Assembly: GCF_000948285.1 (NCBI RefSeq) | Contig: NZ_JYBP01000003.1 | Span: 3,286,001-3,350,000, forward strand | Length of the DNA: 64,000 nt | Origin: Geobacillus kaustophilus | Lineage (GTDB): Bacteria > Bacillota > Bacilli > Bacillales > Anoxybacillaceae | Reading direction: 5' to 3' | Shown here: positions 63,503 to 64,000 of the stretch, piece by piece | Position numbering within the stretch: the stretch's first letter is position 1 | Layout of the letters: each line of letters opens with the position of its first letter | Program-made: the position numbers and the translations under genes | The notes under the pieces: generated by a model | Databases searched by the model: none | What the model saw: only the letters and a program-made list of their open reading frames with translations | What the model was told of the DNA's origin: nothing

Positions 63503-63874
63503 TTACAGCCATTTGAACGCCGCATAGCCGATCATCACCCAGGCGACCAAAAAGGCGACGCCGCCAAACGGAGTAATGGCGCCAAGCGGCTTGATTTGCG
63601 TGACACTCAACACATACAAACTGCCGGAAAACAGCACAATGCCGGAAAACATCACCCAGCCCGCCGCACTAAGCAACCCGACATTCGGCGCCTTGCCGGC
63701 GAGAAGCCCAACGGCAAGCAATCCTAACGCATGGAACATCTGGTATTGCACCGCCGTTTTCCAAATCTCCAAATAGCGATCCGGAATTTTCCCCTCAAGC
63801 CCATGCGCCCCAAACGCTCCCAACGCCACAGCCAAAAACGCGTTGAGCGCACCGAGGATGATAAACGATTTCAT
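63503..63874 (-). CDS. ywdK: DUF423 membrane protein YwdK
   Basis: A 123-residue protein with four membrane helices (about 4-24, 45-62, 68-88 and 97-119). The DUF423 signature [18 protein letters not shown] stands near the N terminus and [16 protein letters not shown] after it. The role is unknown. ATG 63874 is used (a GTG precedes it by three bases), with AAAGGCGG upstream. It is preceded by a promoter at 63912-63940. Confidence 0.9.
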   Translation of the reverse strand: MKSFIILGALNAFLAVALGAFGAHGLEGKIPDRYLEIWKTAVQYQMFHALGLLAVGLLAGKAPNVGLLSAAGWVMFSGIVLFSGSLYVLSVTQIKPLGAITPFGGVAFLVAWVMIGYAAFKWL

Positions 63875-63911
63875 CACTCATCCGCCTTTCTCATCGAAGT
63901 TTCCTCCTCTC

Positions 63912-63940
63912 ATTATAAACGAGGGGCCCTCCGATCACAA
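63912..63940 (-). promoter_or_regulatory. Sigma-A promoter of ywdK
   Basis: Minus strand: TTGTGA (63940-63935), 17-base spacer and perfect TATAAT (63917-63912), 38 bases before ywdK. The rest of the window to 64000 shows no gene. Confidence 0.6.
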
Positions 63941-64000
63941 ATCGATAGCGGCAAGGGAGTCAGTCAAGGATTTGTGAACAATGTTTCTTTCACATTTTGT

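Overview
The window is a stretch of chromosome from a thermophilic Gram-positive spore-former, almost certainly Geobacillus or Parageobacillus. The ATP synthase c subunit and the alpha, beta and gamma chains look like those of thermophilic Bacillus PS3 and Geobacillus. Coding DNA is G+C-rich, start codons often follow AAGGAGG-type ribosome binding sites, and sporulation genes occur throughout (spo0F, spoIIR, rsfA, pbpG, cwlJ, gerQ). Gene order follows the ywl-ywj-ywi-ywh-ywf-ywd arc of Bacillus subtilis, on the origin-proximal left arm. Nearly all genes lie on the minus strand, as expected if the replication origin lies beyond the high-coordinate end.

Layout from left to right. 1-3561: start of a complex I operon (nuoA, B, C, D and the beginning of nuoH), which B. 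subtilis lacks; NuoC carries a long Ala/Lys/Arg repeat extension. 3646-10955: two tandem terminators, then the complete F1Fo ATP synthase operon with its promoter. 11241-18511: upp, glyA, ywlG, rpiB, a chemoreceptor-like protein without an external sensor, ywlE, mntP and tsaC/sua5. 18453-18655: a cluster of DnaA boxes. 18659-24914: spoIIR, prmC, prfA, a sporulation lipoprotein, tdk, rpmE and rho. 25165-32848: central metabolism (glpX, murAB, tal, fbaA), spo0F, ywjG, pyrG with a complete CTP-sensing attenuator leader, and rpoE (delta).

33238-44822: an acyl-CoA degradation cluster. It holds fadF, a thiolase, a 3-hydroxyacyl-CoA dehydrogenase, two acyl-CoA dehydrogenases, a TetR regulator and the B12-dependent fused mutase IcmF, all reading the same way from one strong promoter whose spacer holds an inverted repeat. 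Together they could convert isobutyryl-CoA to butyryl-CoA and on to acetyl-CoA, but no enoyl-CoA hydratase is present. 44823-45365 is an AT-richer, gene-free stretch with several copies of a terminal-inverted-repeat-like sequence.

45366-64000: cardiolipin synthase, a small XapX protein, argS/ywiB, spermidine synthesis (speE, speB), sporulation PBP pbpG, ywhD/ywhC/ywhB, ywgA/ywfO, a DUF1450 protein, rsfA, lipL, pta, hemQ, a truncated Rpn-type nuclease fragment, cwlJ-gerQ and ywdK.

Most of the window is conserved housekeeping DNA. No CRISPR array, rRNA, tRNA, prophage or intact insertion sequence was seen. The less expected signals are regulatory or structural: the DnaA-box cluster, the pyrG leader, alternating repeats between an acyl-CoA dehydrogenase gene and tetR, mutually exclusive stems between rpiB and ywlG, and the inverted-repeat region near 45 kb. 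I did not find a clearly undescribed multi-gene system.
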